A DNA stretch of 64,000 bases, from assembly GCF_016725325.1 (NCBI RefSeq), contig NZ_CP068083.1, forward strand, positions 4,898,001 to 4,962,000, in the 5' to 3' direction. Shown piece by piece: positions 1 to 8,384 of the stretch (position 1 is its first letter; each line of letters begins with the position of its first letter). Below the pieces are notes generated by a model. It was not told where the DNA came from. It saw nothing but the letters and a program-made list of their open reading frames with translations, and searched no databases. The DNA comes from Sphingobacterium spiritivorum. Lineage in GTDB: Bacteria; Bacteroidota; Bacteroidia; Sphingobacteriales; Sphingobacteriaceae. The translations under genes and the position numbers were made by a program.

Positions 1-3
1 ACA

Positions 4-213
4 GTTGGTGAGGACACCAACTGACGCAATGGTTAAACCTGGATATTTCTCTCCTTTTAAAGGAGAGATGCCCGCAGGGCAGAGAGGTTATAGCCTATAA
101 GATAAAAACGAACCTATATAAATGGTTAGTGAGGACACCTACTGACGCAATGGTTAAACCAGGATATTTTCTCTCCTTTTTAAGGAGAGATGCCCTCAGG
201 GCAGAGAGGTTTA
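4..213. repeat. Two tandem copies of an intergenic hairpin repeat
   Basis: Two copies of a roughly 87-base unit lie at 4-89 and 125-211, separated by about 35 bases. Each contains, in order, an inverted repeat around gaggac (perfect 7-base arms in copy 1, decayed in copy 2), the shared segment tgacgcaatggttaaacc, an inverted repeat of type ctctcctttt/aaggagag, and a small GC hairpin (gccc-gca-gggc in copy 1, gccc-tca-gggc in copy 2) ending in agagagg. No ORF covers it. The copies differ by scattered substitutions and a one-base indel, as expected of a dispersed noncoding repeat. Function is unknown; a mobile-element remnant or a transcript 3' end structure are both possible. Confidence 0.75.
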
Positions 214-305
214 TATTGACACTCCAGATGTATTATTTTAATCCCATGATGAGCTGATCACTTAAAAGAACTTGTCTACCGGGCAGGTCCCGCATTCGTA
301 GCAGA

Positions 306-1316
306 CTAATTACCAGCCTGATTAGCCAAAAAAGCTTTCAAAGGATTTATAAACCGGTCAAATACTTCAATATGTGGCAGATGGCCTACATTATCCAGTT
401 CAACCAATTGTGATCCATTAATTTTCTGCTGTGTCTCTTTACCCAAAAACTGATAAAGTCCCATTTTTTCTCTTACTGCTGAATCTTTTACTTTATTTTT
501 ACCGATTGCAGTTCGGTCTCTCGTACCGATAATCAGTAAGGTTGGTGTTTTAATGTTACCGAATTCATAGACTACCGGCTGCGTAAATATCATATCCGAA
601 GTCTGTGCATTATTCATAGCGACTGTAGGATAATCCGGAGATTTGATCCATCCTGTCAGCAAATACACCCATTCATCATATTCTGCTTTCCATTTATTAT
701 CATAATAGAAGCCTGACTGATAATTTCGGGTTGTTTCATAGTCAGCTTTCAGTTCATTCTGATAATTTTCATCAATCGTAGTATAGGGCGCCACTAATTT
801 CCAGTCTTCCAGTCCGATTGGATTTTCAAGAATTAGCTTTTCAACCATATCCGGATACATCAAGGTAAACCTTGCTGCCAGCATGCCCCCCATTGAGTGC
901 CCTAACAAATAAATCTGGTTCACTTTTAACTTTTCAAGCAATAGTTTTGTATTGCTGGCCAGTTGCTGAAAGGTAAACTGATAACCCACCGGCTTAGAAG
1001 ACTTTCCAAATCCTATCTGATCCGGCACAATAACACGGTATCCTTCTTTTACCAGTGATTCAACTGTAGTTTTCCAATACGCTCCGTTAAAGTTCTTGCC
1101 ATGCAGAAGCATGACCGTTTTACCATTTGATTGTGAGGGTTGCACATCCATATAGGCCATGCGGATCTCCTGCCCCTGACTTTTAAAATTCAGGTAGTGA
1201 ACTTCATAAGGATAAGTATAATTAGTCAGCATGATATCCAGTACAGGACGTTTGTTTTGTGCCTGAGCTGTTCCGCAAAACAGGAGTATGTAAATCAAAA
1301 TATGTCCGTATCTCAT
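306..1316 (-). CDS. Exported alpha/beta hydrolase
   Basis: A 336-residue alpha/beta-hydrolase-fold protein with an N-terminal Sec signal ending near AQAQ (residue 20), so it is expected in the periplasm or outside. The fold markers are LHGKNF at about 71 (oxyanion-hole loop), the nucleophile elbow GHSMGG with Ser141, a candidate acid Asp267 in GTRDRTA, and the catalytic His312 in GHLPH. Length and order fit single-domain esterase/epoxide-hydrolase-like enzymes. The substrate cannot be read from the sequence. It is the last gene of a leftward run after the ankyrin genes (56-base gap), but no functional link is evident. Catalytic triad assignment is seen; enzyme class is inference. Confidence 0.9.
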   Translation of the reverse strand: MRYGHILIYILLFCGTAQAQNKRPVLDIMLTNYTYPYEVHYLNFKSQGQEIRMAYMDVQPSQSNGKTVMLLHGKNFNGAYWKTTVESLVKEGYRVIVPDQIGFGKSSKPVGYQFTFQQLASNTKLLLEKLKVNQIYLLGHSMGGMLAARFTLMYPDMVEKLILENPIGLEDWKLVAPYTTIDENYQNELKADYETTRNYQSGFYYDNKWKAEYDEWVYLLTGWIKSPDYPTVAMNNAQTSDMIFTQPVVYEFGNIKTPTLLIIGTRDRTAIGKNKVKDSAVREKMGLYQFLGKETQQKINGSQLVELDNVGHLPHIEVFDRFINPLKAFLANQAGN

Positions 1317-1371
1317 CGTGTTTATTATTTTTTTGATGATCTTCTTTTCCTTTCCAGATCCTGATTATTTA

Positions 1372-2718
1372 TTAAGCCTGCAGAATTTTGCTTTTTTCCT
1401 GTTCAAATTCTTCTTTGGAAATAATTCCCGCATCCAGCAAATCCTTCAGATCAAACAGAGCTTGTTTTTTCTGTGCCATATCCATTGCCGGTTTTTCCTC
1501 TCTTGATACCTCTTTAACCGGAGAAACTAAACCTGATACGACCGGATCAGGTGCCGCACCATATTCAATCAGTAAGGCTGTAATTTCATTAAATCCCTGC
1601 ATATTAGAATAATCTATGGCTTTTTGCTCCAGTACGTTAGTAATATCAGGAGAACTGCCATTAGAAAGCAAAAACCGAACAGCATCCTTCTTACCATAGG
1701 AAGCAGCATAGTGCAATGCTGTATTACCGGAGGCATCCTGCTTATCAATCTGTGCACCACTGTCAATTAATACTTTCATCAATGACAGATAGCCCGACTT
1801 TGCAGCGGTCTGCAATAATGTTTCTCCTGCATAATGAGGTTCATACCCCAGAATAAATGTGCGTGTTCCCGTACGTGCTATAAGTTTTTGGATATACTGT
1901 CCATCTTTTCCGTCAAACGAGTCTACCGGCCTTGCATAGTCCGGAGAGAGACCTTTGGAAATAAAGAGAGATAAAAGTTCTTTCTGGTTACTGCCACATA
2001 CATACCAGACAGGTGATACGCCATCTGCGGATTCTGTAAAAATATCAGCTCCGGTCTCGACCAGCTTCTGCGCAATAATACGGTTACCTAGTTTAGTCGC
2101 GATAAGCAACGGACTTTCACTCTGATCATTCAGCAAATTAACGGTAGCTCCATTATCCAGAAGCATATTTACAATAGGAACAGAACTGCTGCTTACGGCT
2201 GTATTGAGTGCTGTATTTCCATTTTTATCAGTCAGATCTACATTTGCTCCATTATGAAGCAGCACCTGTACAACGGGCGGAAATTTGCCTTGTACCGCCA
2301 GCAATAACGGTGTTTCTGCCTGATTATTGAGCGCGTTGACATCCAGGCCTTCTTGCAGAAGTTTTTCTACAATCTCCTGCTGTCCGCTGCTTGCAGCGAC
2401 ATGAAGTAAACTGTTACCTTGAAAATCGTTGATCTGCAGATTAGCTCCCTGTTCGATCAGATATAAGGCGGTCTGCTTTTGCTTTTGAAGGATAGCGAAG
2501 AAAACGGGAGTTTCTCCATTATGTTCCTCATAGCTGATATCCGCTCCGGCACTGATCAATTGTTTTACCAGGTCCAGATAACCCCGATGGGCAGCATAAT
2601 GCAGTGCTGTACGTCCCATTTCGTCCGTGTATCGGACATCCACCTGTTGTTTTTCCAATAATATCTCAGCGATCTTACGTTTGCCGTCTTCACAGGCTTT
2701 TATAAATGATTGTGACAT
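1372..2718 (-). CDS. Ankyrin-repeat protein with C-terminal SHOCT-like domain
   Basis: A 448-residue protein composed mainly of about ten ankyrin repeats of roughly 33 residues (recurrent GxTALHYAA and LLxxGAxV patterns) from residue 4 to about 390, with a less regular insert near 260-295. The last ~35 residues, FDLKDLLDAGIISKEEFEQ, match the SHOCT short C-terminal domain, a two-helix oligomerisation or anchoring element. No signal peptide is visible, so it is probably cytoplasmic. Ankyrin repeats mediate protein binding; no enzymatic domain is present. It lies 9 bases downstream of a second ankyrin gene and is probably co-transcribed with it. The partner is unknown. Confidence 0.9.
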   Translation of the reverse strand: MSQSFIKACEDGKRKIAEILLEKQQVDVRYTDEMGRTALHYAAHRGYLDLVKQLISAGADISYEEHNGETPVFFAILQKQKQTALYLIEQGANLQINDFQGNSLLHVAASSGQQEIVEKLLQEGLDVNALNNQAETPLLLAVQGKFPPVVQVLLHNGANVDLTDKNGNTALNTAVSSSSVPIVNMLLDNGATVNLLNDQSESPLLIATKLGNRIIAQKLVETGADIFTESADGVSPVWYVCGSNQKELLSLFISKGLSPDYARPVDSFDGKDGQYIQKLIARTGTRTFILGYEPHYAGETLLQTAAKSGYLSLMKVLIDSGAQIDKQDASGNTALHYAASYGKKDAVRFLLSNGSSPDITNVLEQKAIDYSNMQGFNEITALLIEYGAAPDPVVSGLVSPVKEVSREEKPAMDMAQKKQALFDLKDLLDAGIISKEEFEQEKSKILQA

Positions 2719-2727
2719 GATTTATTT

Positions 2728-3924
2728 CTACTGATTTAATAAAAGTTCTACCGTTTTGGTTTTAAGATTATCCTCCATCGCATAATCTACCGCTTTTTTA
2801 TCTGCTGTATTTTCGACATTCGGATCTGTCCCTGCTTTCAGCAAAAGTTTGACCTTACGGTAAAGATCCTTAGCTGCCTTTTCCTCATAATTTACATTGA
2901 ACCGGCAAACTTTATGAAGGAGTGTATTTCCTTCATTATCCTGATAGTCTATCCGGAAATATCCTTTCTCCAGCAAACGCTCCATTACTTCAAAGGGCTT
3001 TTCGGCAATCCAGTCCAGTCCGGATTTTTCTGCGCTATAGTACTGACTTGTCATCTCGGGATCTGCGCCATTTTCAAGAAACAATTCAAGTATCTCAAAA
3101 TCATCTTCATTCCCATTCAACATCGCCCGGAGAAATGCATTCAGGAGATTTTCATTTTGTTTAGTCAGCATATGCCAGTCAGGAGTCTGGTATTCCAACA
3201 GAAGCTTTACCATATCTTTATTATGCAGATGTACCGCAGCATGATAAAATGCATTTTCACCTTTCCAATCCTGTACGGAGGGGTCTGCACCATTTTCAAG
3301 CAACAAAGTAAGAAGGGAAATATTTCCGGCAGAAACTGCCCGGCACAAAGGCGTTCTGTTTTCTACGTTTACAACATCCACTTCTACTCCATTTTGAAGC
3401 AGCCAGGCAACGATTTCAGGTGCATTTTTAACATTCATAGGCGATACGCTGCAGGCATGATATAACAGAGACTGGTCGTATTTATCTTTCTGATGAATAT
3501 CTGCTCCACATGCTACAAGTTTTTGCAGGGATCCAAGAGGAGCTCCGATACCCAATGCATACTGAAGCAATGTTACTCCGCTGACTTCTTCATCTACATC
3601 ATCTATTTTATTCAATAACTGCGGCAACCAGTCCAGATAGGCAGATAAAGCTTGCTGATCTGTAATGCCGGGATGAATAAGTACTTCTATAGCGCTGCCA
3701 TTGAAACGATCGTACTCATAAAGATCCGTTTCAATCAGTCCTTTATCAATCAGTGCATTCAGAATCTGATAATTTCCCTTTTGAATGAACTGTCTGACAG
3801 AAGATTTGAGTTTATAATCATCAAAATTTTTCTTTCCGTCCAGTAGATTGATCAGATCGCTGATCAACTTATCATCACCGTTATAAGACGCCTTTTCAAG
3901 GGCTGTCAGTTCTTCATTCGTCAT
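2728..3924 (-). CDS. Ankyrin-repeat protein
   Basis: A 398-residue protein with divergent ankyrin repeats throughout, the clearest at about 136-170 (GVTLLQYALGIGAPLG), 190-235 (RTPLCRAVSAGN, LLLENGADPSVQD) and 330-395 (NEGNTLLHKVCRFN). No signal peptide or membrane segment is visible. It is the first gene of a two-gene ankyrin operon; the next gene starts 9 bases after its stop. The N-terminal 100 residues are less repeat-like and may be a cap. Presumed to be a cytoplasmic protein-interaction scaffold; no specific function can be assigned. Confidence 0.85.
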   Translation of the reverse strand: MTNEELTALEKASYNGDDKLISDLINLLDGKKNFDDYKLKSSVRQFIQKGNYQILNALIDKGLIETDLYEYDRFNGSAIEVLIHPGITDQQALSAYLDWLPQLLNKIDDVDEEVSGVTLLQYALGIGAPLGSLQKLVACGADIHQKDKYDQSLLYHACSVSPMNVKNAPEIVAWLLQNGVEVDVVNVENRTPLCRAVSAGNISLLTLLLENGADPSVQDWKGENAFYHAAVHLHNKDMVKLLLEYQTPDWHMLTKQNENLLNAFLRAMLNGNEDDFEILELFLENGADPEMTSQYYSAEKSGLDWIAEKPFEVMERLLEKGYFRIDYQDNEGNTLLHKVCRFNVNYEEKAAKDLYRKVKLLLKAGTDPNVENTADKKAVDYAMEDNLKTKTVELLLNQ

Positions 3925-4112
3925 GTCTGTTATTTTATTTATAAACGTCTGAAATCTGTAGTATATTTTCTTTTATTACGATCTCATTTATCTAAAAATA
4001 CAACTTATGATACGTAATGTTACCTGATCAGGCTATTATCTGTTCAAAATCACTGGTTTCAGCTAGTAATCGTCCAAAAGAACCACAGCTATCTTATACC
4101 TAACGACATTCC

Positions 4113-5126
4113 TTAATCACCTTCCGCTTTCTCTTTAAAACTCTCCAATTCTTTGTTCATTTCGTCCAGCAATTGCTTAGCGGTAGGCAAATAAAGATTA
4201 TACTGACTGGCTATAATCTGCTTTTGTCCATCAGGTAAAGTAAATTTGACAACGGCGTCATTTTTATTGGCACATAAGAGTATACCTATTGTAGGGTTTT
4301 CGTGGTCAAGTTTTTCAATTCGATCATAGTAATTTACATACATCTGTAACTGACCTATATCCTGATGAGTAAGTTTGGTTGTTTTAATCTCGACAATTAC
4401 AAAACACTGCAAAAGCCTGTTGTAAAAGACAAGGTCCAGGAAAAATTCATCCCCTTCGATGTGTATACGCTTTTGCCTCGCCACAAATGAAAAACCATTT
4501 CCCAGCTCCAGTAAAAACTCCTGTAAATGCGTGAGAATGGCTGTTTCAAGATCTCTTTCATAATAGGCATTCTCTCTCTTCAGACCCAGAAATTCCAGAA
4601 TCATAGGGTCTTTTATAATCTGACTTGCGTCAGAAGGGAGTTTTTCTTTTTTAGCGACTGCCAGCACACTCTCCTTGTCATTGCTCATCAACAGTCGCTC
4701 ATATAGATTACTGTATATCTGCCGCTCTAACTGACGGACAGTCCAGTTATTTTTTATAGTTTCGGCAATATAAAACTCCCGTTGATCCGCATTATCCAAT
4801 CGGATAACTAACTTATACTGACTCCAGCTTAATTGCGAATACAGTGTATTCGCAATTGGAAAAACTCTGTAAAATTGCCGGAACAACTCAATCTGTCTTT
4901 TCGAAAATCCACTCCCGAATTCTGGTTCAAGTTCCTGTGCTATATACTCAGTAAGATATTTGCCGTAGTCCGCCCGCTCTTTACCTTCCTGTTCTTCTTC
5001 AAAAATACGTTGTCCGATATTCCAGTACATCAGCGTACGCTGATGATCAACAGCACGTATTGCACTATCTTTTGCATGAGATATAATTGCTTTAATATCA
5101 GTTATTACGGAGTGATGTGTTGCCAT
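4113..5126 (-). CDS. DUF1016 (YhcG-type) PDDEXK nuclease-like protein
   Basis: A 337-residue protein of the DUF1016/YhcG family. The N-terminal half (about 10-170) carries the conserved helical region with WNIGQRI and the SWSQYK motif; the C-terminal half has a PD-(D/E)xK-type core with the metal-binding Asp in FFLDLVFYN and the VEIK motif, followed by QLQMYVNYYD. Known family members are predicted Holliday-junction-resolvase-like nucleases often found near restriction-modification or defence loci. Here it stands alone with no methylase or specificity subunit adjacent, so it may be an orphan. Family is confident; biological role is not known. Confidence 0.88.
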   Translation of the reverse strand: MATHHSVITDIKAIISHAKDSAIRAVDHQRTLMYWNIGQRIFEEEQEGKERADYGKYLTEYIAQELEPEFGSGFSKRQIELFRQFYRVFPIANTLYSQLSWSQYKLVIRLDNADQREFYIAETIKNNWTVRQLERQIYSNLYERLLMSNDKESVLAVAKKEKLPSDASQIIKDPMILEFLGLKRENAYYERDLETAILTHLQEFLLELGNGFSFVARQKRIHIEGDEFFLDLVFYNRLLQCFVIVEIKTTKLTHQDIGQLQMYVNYYDRIEKLDHENPTIGILLCANKNDAVVKFTLPDGQKQIIASQYNLYLPTAKQLLDEMNKELESFKEKAEGD

Positions 5127-5266
5127 AATTTAGTCGATTATTATCAACCCCCGGCCAAAATAAATGACAGATGGATGAATAACAAAAATACTAAAAATAT
5201 TAGCAAATTAAAAAAAGAAAAAATAAGATTGCTGTCAACATATAACCAGCTGCCTAAGAATCATAT

Positions 5267-5680
5267 CTACATAAAACTCAGGATAATTCCTTTGAAACCA
5301 GACAATACATCCCATATCTTCCGGTTACTGTCAACTTCACTTTCGCCACAATCTATGACATCTCCCCTCTTAATAACAAAATCTGCAACATCTTCTATGA
5401 GTCTGAGTTGGACCAGATTTTTGATTGCACCGGCAATATGACTTGCAAATACATGTCCCCATATCTCGATAATCATAGAATCATCTGTAATAAGGAGCTC
5501 CTTATTTATTAAATCAAAATAATCCTTTTTGATATGCCTGACCAGAAGTGCAGATCTGTTATCTATATCCTCAGACAGGTATTTTTTAAGATCAGCAGGC
5601 CCTTTGATACTGATCAGCTGATTTGTAAAATGCACAGGTATTTTACAGCCCATCAACTCATAAACTTTTTCTGTTTGCAT
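5267..5680 (-). CDS. Hypothetical protein
   Basis: A 137-residue protein I do not recognise. It is soluble-looking, has no signal peptide or membrane span, and mixes short hydrophobic strands (MIIEIWGHVFASHIAGAI) with acidic stretches (EDIDNR, DCGESEVD). The start ATG at 5680 gives a plausible N-terminus. It lies 53 bases downstream of the LacI-type gene and in the same orientation, so read-through is possible, but nothing else ties it to sugar metabolism. Coding status rests on length, codon pattern and lack of a better antisense frame. Confidence 0.65.
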   Translation of the reverse strand: MQTEKVYELMGCKIPVHFTNQLISIKGPADLKKYLSEDIDNRSALLVRHIKKDYFDLINKELLITDDSMIIEIWGHVFASHIAGAIKNLVQLRLIEDVADFVIKRGDVIDCGESEVDSNRKIWDVLSGFKGIILSFM

Positions 5681-5733
5681 CCACTCCGGTTTAAAAGATT
5701 ATTTATCAGATCATTCTTATTATACACAGCTGG

Positions 5734-6744
5734 CTATCCCAATGTAGATGCCCTGTAGATCAATTCCGCATCCATCACCATAGTTTGGCATTCACTTGAA
5801 TTATCTTTGATCTTATCCAACAGCAAACGGGCTGCTGCCTCTCCCATTTTTGTCAGCGGCTGTTCCACACTACTCAATTGCGGATGTACAATGGTCGCCA
5901 GTTCTGTTCCTGAAAAGCTGGCAATAGCAACCTGCCCGGGAATACTTATACCCTGCTCCAGGAGGTAATTCATTGCCCCGATAGCCAGTGTATCTGTAAA
6001 AGCGAAAATACCATCAAATTTAATGTTTTTAATCAGAAGTTGCTTTGCCACGTTCCTGCCGTGTTCAAATGTTGCTCCATCTGTCTTGACTAATAATTCG
6101 GGATCAAAAATACCATGTTTGGTTAATATGCGTTCATAACCCAATGCTCTTTCTGTGGCATTCCGAATGGAAGAAGGTCCTTTGATATGTACGATTCTTT
6201 TACGTCCGGTATCAATAAGATGTTCGACCATAAGGGAAGCCTTGATATGATCGTTGACCATTACTCTGGAGGCCTTCAATGATTTGGCAGGTATTCTGTC
6301 AAAAAAGACAAGAGCTGTTCCTCTATTTATAATCTGCTGATAAAGATCCATATTATACGTTTCATGGCAAAGATTGATAATGATACCATCCACATTGAAT
6401 TCTTCCAGCATCAACAGATTTTTGAGTTCTATCTCCGGGTTTTCATCAGACTGCATGATAATAATTCTATATCCCAGAGGATACAGAACACTTTGAATAC
6501 CCTGTAACACCTTTGCTGAAAAAGGCGTAGTCATCTCCGGAACAAGAAAACCAATACTCTTGGATTGCCCATACTTCAGATTCAGCGCAGTAGGATTCGG
6601 TTTATAGCCCATCTTTTCAGCCATCTCCAATACCTTTTGTTTGGTTTCGGGATGGATATTTTTATCATTCACCAATGCTCTGGATATAGTAGAGGTGGAC
6701 AAAGACAAGTATTTGGAAAGATCTTTAATGGTGATACGCTTCAT
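5734..6744 (-). CDS. LacI-family transcriptional regulator of the polyol cluster
   Basis: A 336-residue LacI/GalR repressor. The helix-turn-helix is at residues 2-50 (ITIKDLSKYLSLSTSTISRA) with the hinge near KPNPTALNLK, followed by a periplasmic-binding-protein-like sugar-sensing domain (SIGFLVPEMTTPFSAKVL; VDGIIINLCHE; GIFAFTDTLAIGAM). A further in-frame ATG lies 57 bases upstream at 6801, but starting there would add a non-family leader running into the operator; the start at 6744 places the HTH at the N-terminus as in the family. It diverges from the mannitol-dehydrogenase-like gene across a 172-base gap with a double operator, so it very likely controls that cluster and itself. Confidence 0.93.
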   Translation of the reverse strand: MKRITIKDLSKYLSLSTSTISRALVNDKNIHPETKQKVLEMAEKMGYKPNPTALNLKYGQSKSIGFLVPEMTTPFSAKVLQGIQSVLYPLGYRIIIMQSDENPEIELKNLLMLEEFNVDGIIINLCHETYNMDLYQQIINRGTALVFFDRIPAKSLKASRVMVNDHIKASLMVEHLIDTGRKRIVHIKGPSSIRNATERALGYERILTKHGIFDPELLVKTDGATFEHGRNVAKQLLIKNIKFDGIFAFTDTLAIGAMNYLLEQGISIPGQVAIASFSGTELATIVHPQLSSVEQPLTKMGEAAARLLLDKIKDNSSECQTMVMDAELIYRASTLG

Positions 6745-6761
6745 AACAGCATGTATTTTTT

Positions 6762-6769
6762 CAAAGTTA
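6762..6769 (-). promoter_or_regulatory. -7 box of the lacI-type gene
   Basis: On the minus strand this reads TAACTTTG, an exact match to the Bacteroidota TAnnTTTG -7 consensus, 17 bases before the chosen ATG. The -33 region of this promoter falls at the left arm of the double operator, which would allow autorepression. Confidence 0.55.
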
Positions 6770-6786
6770 AGAAAAACAAGCATTTC

Positions 6787-6820
6787 TGGGATCGTTCCCA
6801 CAACTTTGGGAACGATCCCA
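6787..6820. promoter_or_regulatory. Double LacI-type operator (14-base perfect inverted repeat)
   Basis: The arms tgggatcgttccca (6787-6800) and tgggaacgatccca (6807-6820) are exact reverse complements separated by six bases. Each arm is itself a near-palindrome with the central CG typical of LacI/GalR operators, so this reads as two operators in inverted orientation with centres 20 bp apart, about two helical turns. It sits between the divergent lacI-type gene and the dehydrogenase gene. Confidence 0.85.
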
Positions 6821-6866
6821 TAGATAATTTACTGACACACATACTATTTCAAGAGTCCTATTCCTA

Positions 6867-6874
6867 TAAATTTG
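6867..6874 (+). promoter_or_regulatory. Candidate -7 box for the polyol operon
   Basis: TAAATTTG matches TAnnTTTG exactly and lies 42 bases before the start of the dehydrogenase gene. A clear -33 TTTG is not visible. The double operator lies 47-80 bases upstream of this box, so repression would require looping or an upstream promoter, or the regulator may also activate. Confidence 0.5.
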
Positions 6875-6916
6875 ATTAACCAATTCGCATTTTATTTAAA
6901 CCAAAAATAATGTAAT

Positions 6917-8353
6917 ATGAAGGTACATACATATAATTATGACCGTAATACGATACAGTCAGGAATTCTGCATATTGGAGTGGGCAACTTTCACCGGGCT
7001 CATCAGGCATTCTATACCGATCAGCTACTTGGTGACGAAGATCAACGTCAATGGGGAATCTGCGGAGCTTGTCTGCTTCCGGCAGATGAGAAACTCGTCA
7101 GAAACCTGCGGTCACAACAGTTGGATTACACCCTTACAGTTTGCGGGAGAGACAGCGAACATGAAATCTACAGGATAGGTTCTCTTTCTGAATTATTTTG
7201 GGCAGGAGAAGATCAGCAGGAGCTTCTGCAAAAAATTGCGGATAGTGCCATCCGGATCATCACGCTTACGATTACGGAAGGTGGTTATAACCTGGATAAA
7301 GTCACAAATGAATTTATGCTGGACGATGAAAGAATAAAATATGATCTGAATCATCCGACCAATCCGTCCACCGTTTTTGGTTTTATAGCAGAAGGTCTCC
7401 GTCAACGTAAAGTAAAAGGTAACGGAGGTGTAACGATTCTTTCCTGTGATAATCTGCAGCACAATGGCAATACAGCCAGGCGTGCATTTAGTACTTTCAT
7501 TGCAGCTCAGGATCCCGAACTCGCAGAATGGATGGAAACAAATGTCACTTTCCCCAATAGTATGGTAGACCGTATCACACCGGCGACAACACAAGAGGAT
7601 ATAGAGCGCCTGAATAGCAAAAGCGGTATTGATGATAAAGCACCTGTTTACTGCGAAGATTTTATCCAATGGGTAATTGAAGATAATTTCATTGCCGGAA
7701 GACCAGCCTGGGAGCGTGTCGGCGTAGAGTTTACGGATGATGTAAGCACCTATGAAAACATGAAACTCAGCTTACTGAATGCTTCTCACACCTTGCTCTC
7801 CTACCCTTCTTTTCTGATCGGATACCGCAAAGTGGATGAAGCCATGCAGGATAAAGAAATTGTGAAATTTGTCCGTGATTTTATGGATACAGATATCACA
7901 CCTCATGTACCGGCACCGATTGGAATTGATCTGAAAGAATATAAACAAACACTGCTGGAAAGATTTGCTAATCCGGCAGTGAGTGATCAGATCAGCAGAC
8001 TATGTTTTGATGGCATCTCCAAATTTCCGGTATACATCATGCCTAATCTTATTAAAATGATCAAAGGTGAGCAGAAACTGAGTCGTGTTGCCTTTTTAAT
8101 CGCCTCTTACAGGCATTACCTCAAATATCAGACGGATGACAACCAACAGCCATTTGAAATAGCTGAGCCTTGGCTTACTGCTGAAGATCGCGAGCGAACA
8201 GACAGTGCTGATCCGGTTGATTTTCTCCGGATATCTGCTTTTCGCAGCACGGATCTGACTACAGTATCTTCTTTTGTGAATCTCTATTCCGGATTTACTG
8301 ATAGTATCCTGAAAAAAGGTGTGAAAGCCGTATTACAATCAATTTTGGACTAA
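6917..8353 (+). CDS. Mannitol dehydrogenase family oxidoreductase (probable mannitol 2-dehydrogenase)
   Basis: A 478-residue member of the long-chain mannitol dehydrogenase family (mannitol 2-dehydrogenase, fructuronate reductase, arabinitol dehydrogenase). The NAD-binding motif is HIGVGNFHRAHQAF at 19-32, the family signature FPNSMVDRITPAT begins at about 212, and the catalytic K-x4-N-x2-H motif is Lys283, Asn288, His291. The enzyme would oxidise a polyol to a ketose in the cytoplasm. Followed by a sugar permease and a PfkB kinase and lacking uronate isomerase or mannonate dehydratase neighbours, mannitol (or another polyol giving fructose) is a better guess than fructuronate. It is the first gene after the LacI operator. 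Exact substrate is inference. Confidence 0.88.
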   Translation: MKVHTYNYDRNTIQSGILHIGVGNFHRAHQAFYTDQLLGDEDQRQWGICGACLLPADEKLVRNLRSQQLDYTLTVCGRDSEHEIYRIGSLSELFWAGEDQQELLQKIADSAIRIITLTITEGGYNLDKVTNEFMLDDERIKYDLNHPTNPSTVFGFIAEGLRQRKVKGNGGVTILSCDNLQHNGNTARRAFSTFIAAQDPELAEWMETNVTFPNSMVDRITPATTQEDIERLNSKSGIDDKAPVYCEDFIQWVIEDNFIAGRPAWERVGVEFTDDVSTYENMKLSLLNASHTLLSYPSFLIGYRKVDEAMQDKEIVKFVRDFMDTDITPHVPAPIGIDLKEYKQTLLERFANPAVSDQISRLCFDGISKFPVYIMPNLIKMIKGEQKLSRVAFLIASYRHYLKYQTDDNQQPFEIAEPWLTAEDRERTDSADPVDFLRISAFRSTDLTTVSSFVNLYSGFTDSILKKGVKAVLQSILD

Positions 8354-8384
8354 TATTCTAACCAGATATAAACATTAAAAAATT

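Noticed and set aside
4..213. CRISPR array
   Set aside because: Only two long copies, each about 87 bases with internal hairpins, and no regular spacers or cas genes.
2914..3465. Rightward ORF of 183 codons
   Set aside because: Entirely antisense to the ankyrin gene, low-complexity Ile/Phe-rich composition typical of a mirror frame.
4833..5441. Rightward ORF of 202 codons
   Set aside because: Runs antisense through the DUF1016 gene and the unknown gene; no domain, unlikely composition.
7193..7669. Leftward ORF of 158 codons
   Set aside because: Antisense to the mannitol-dehydrogenase-like gene and without motif.
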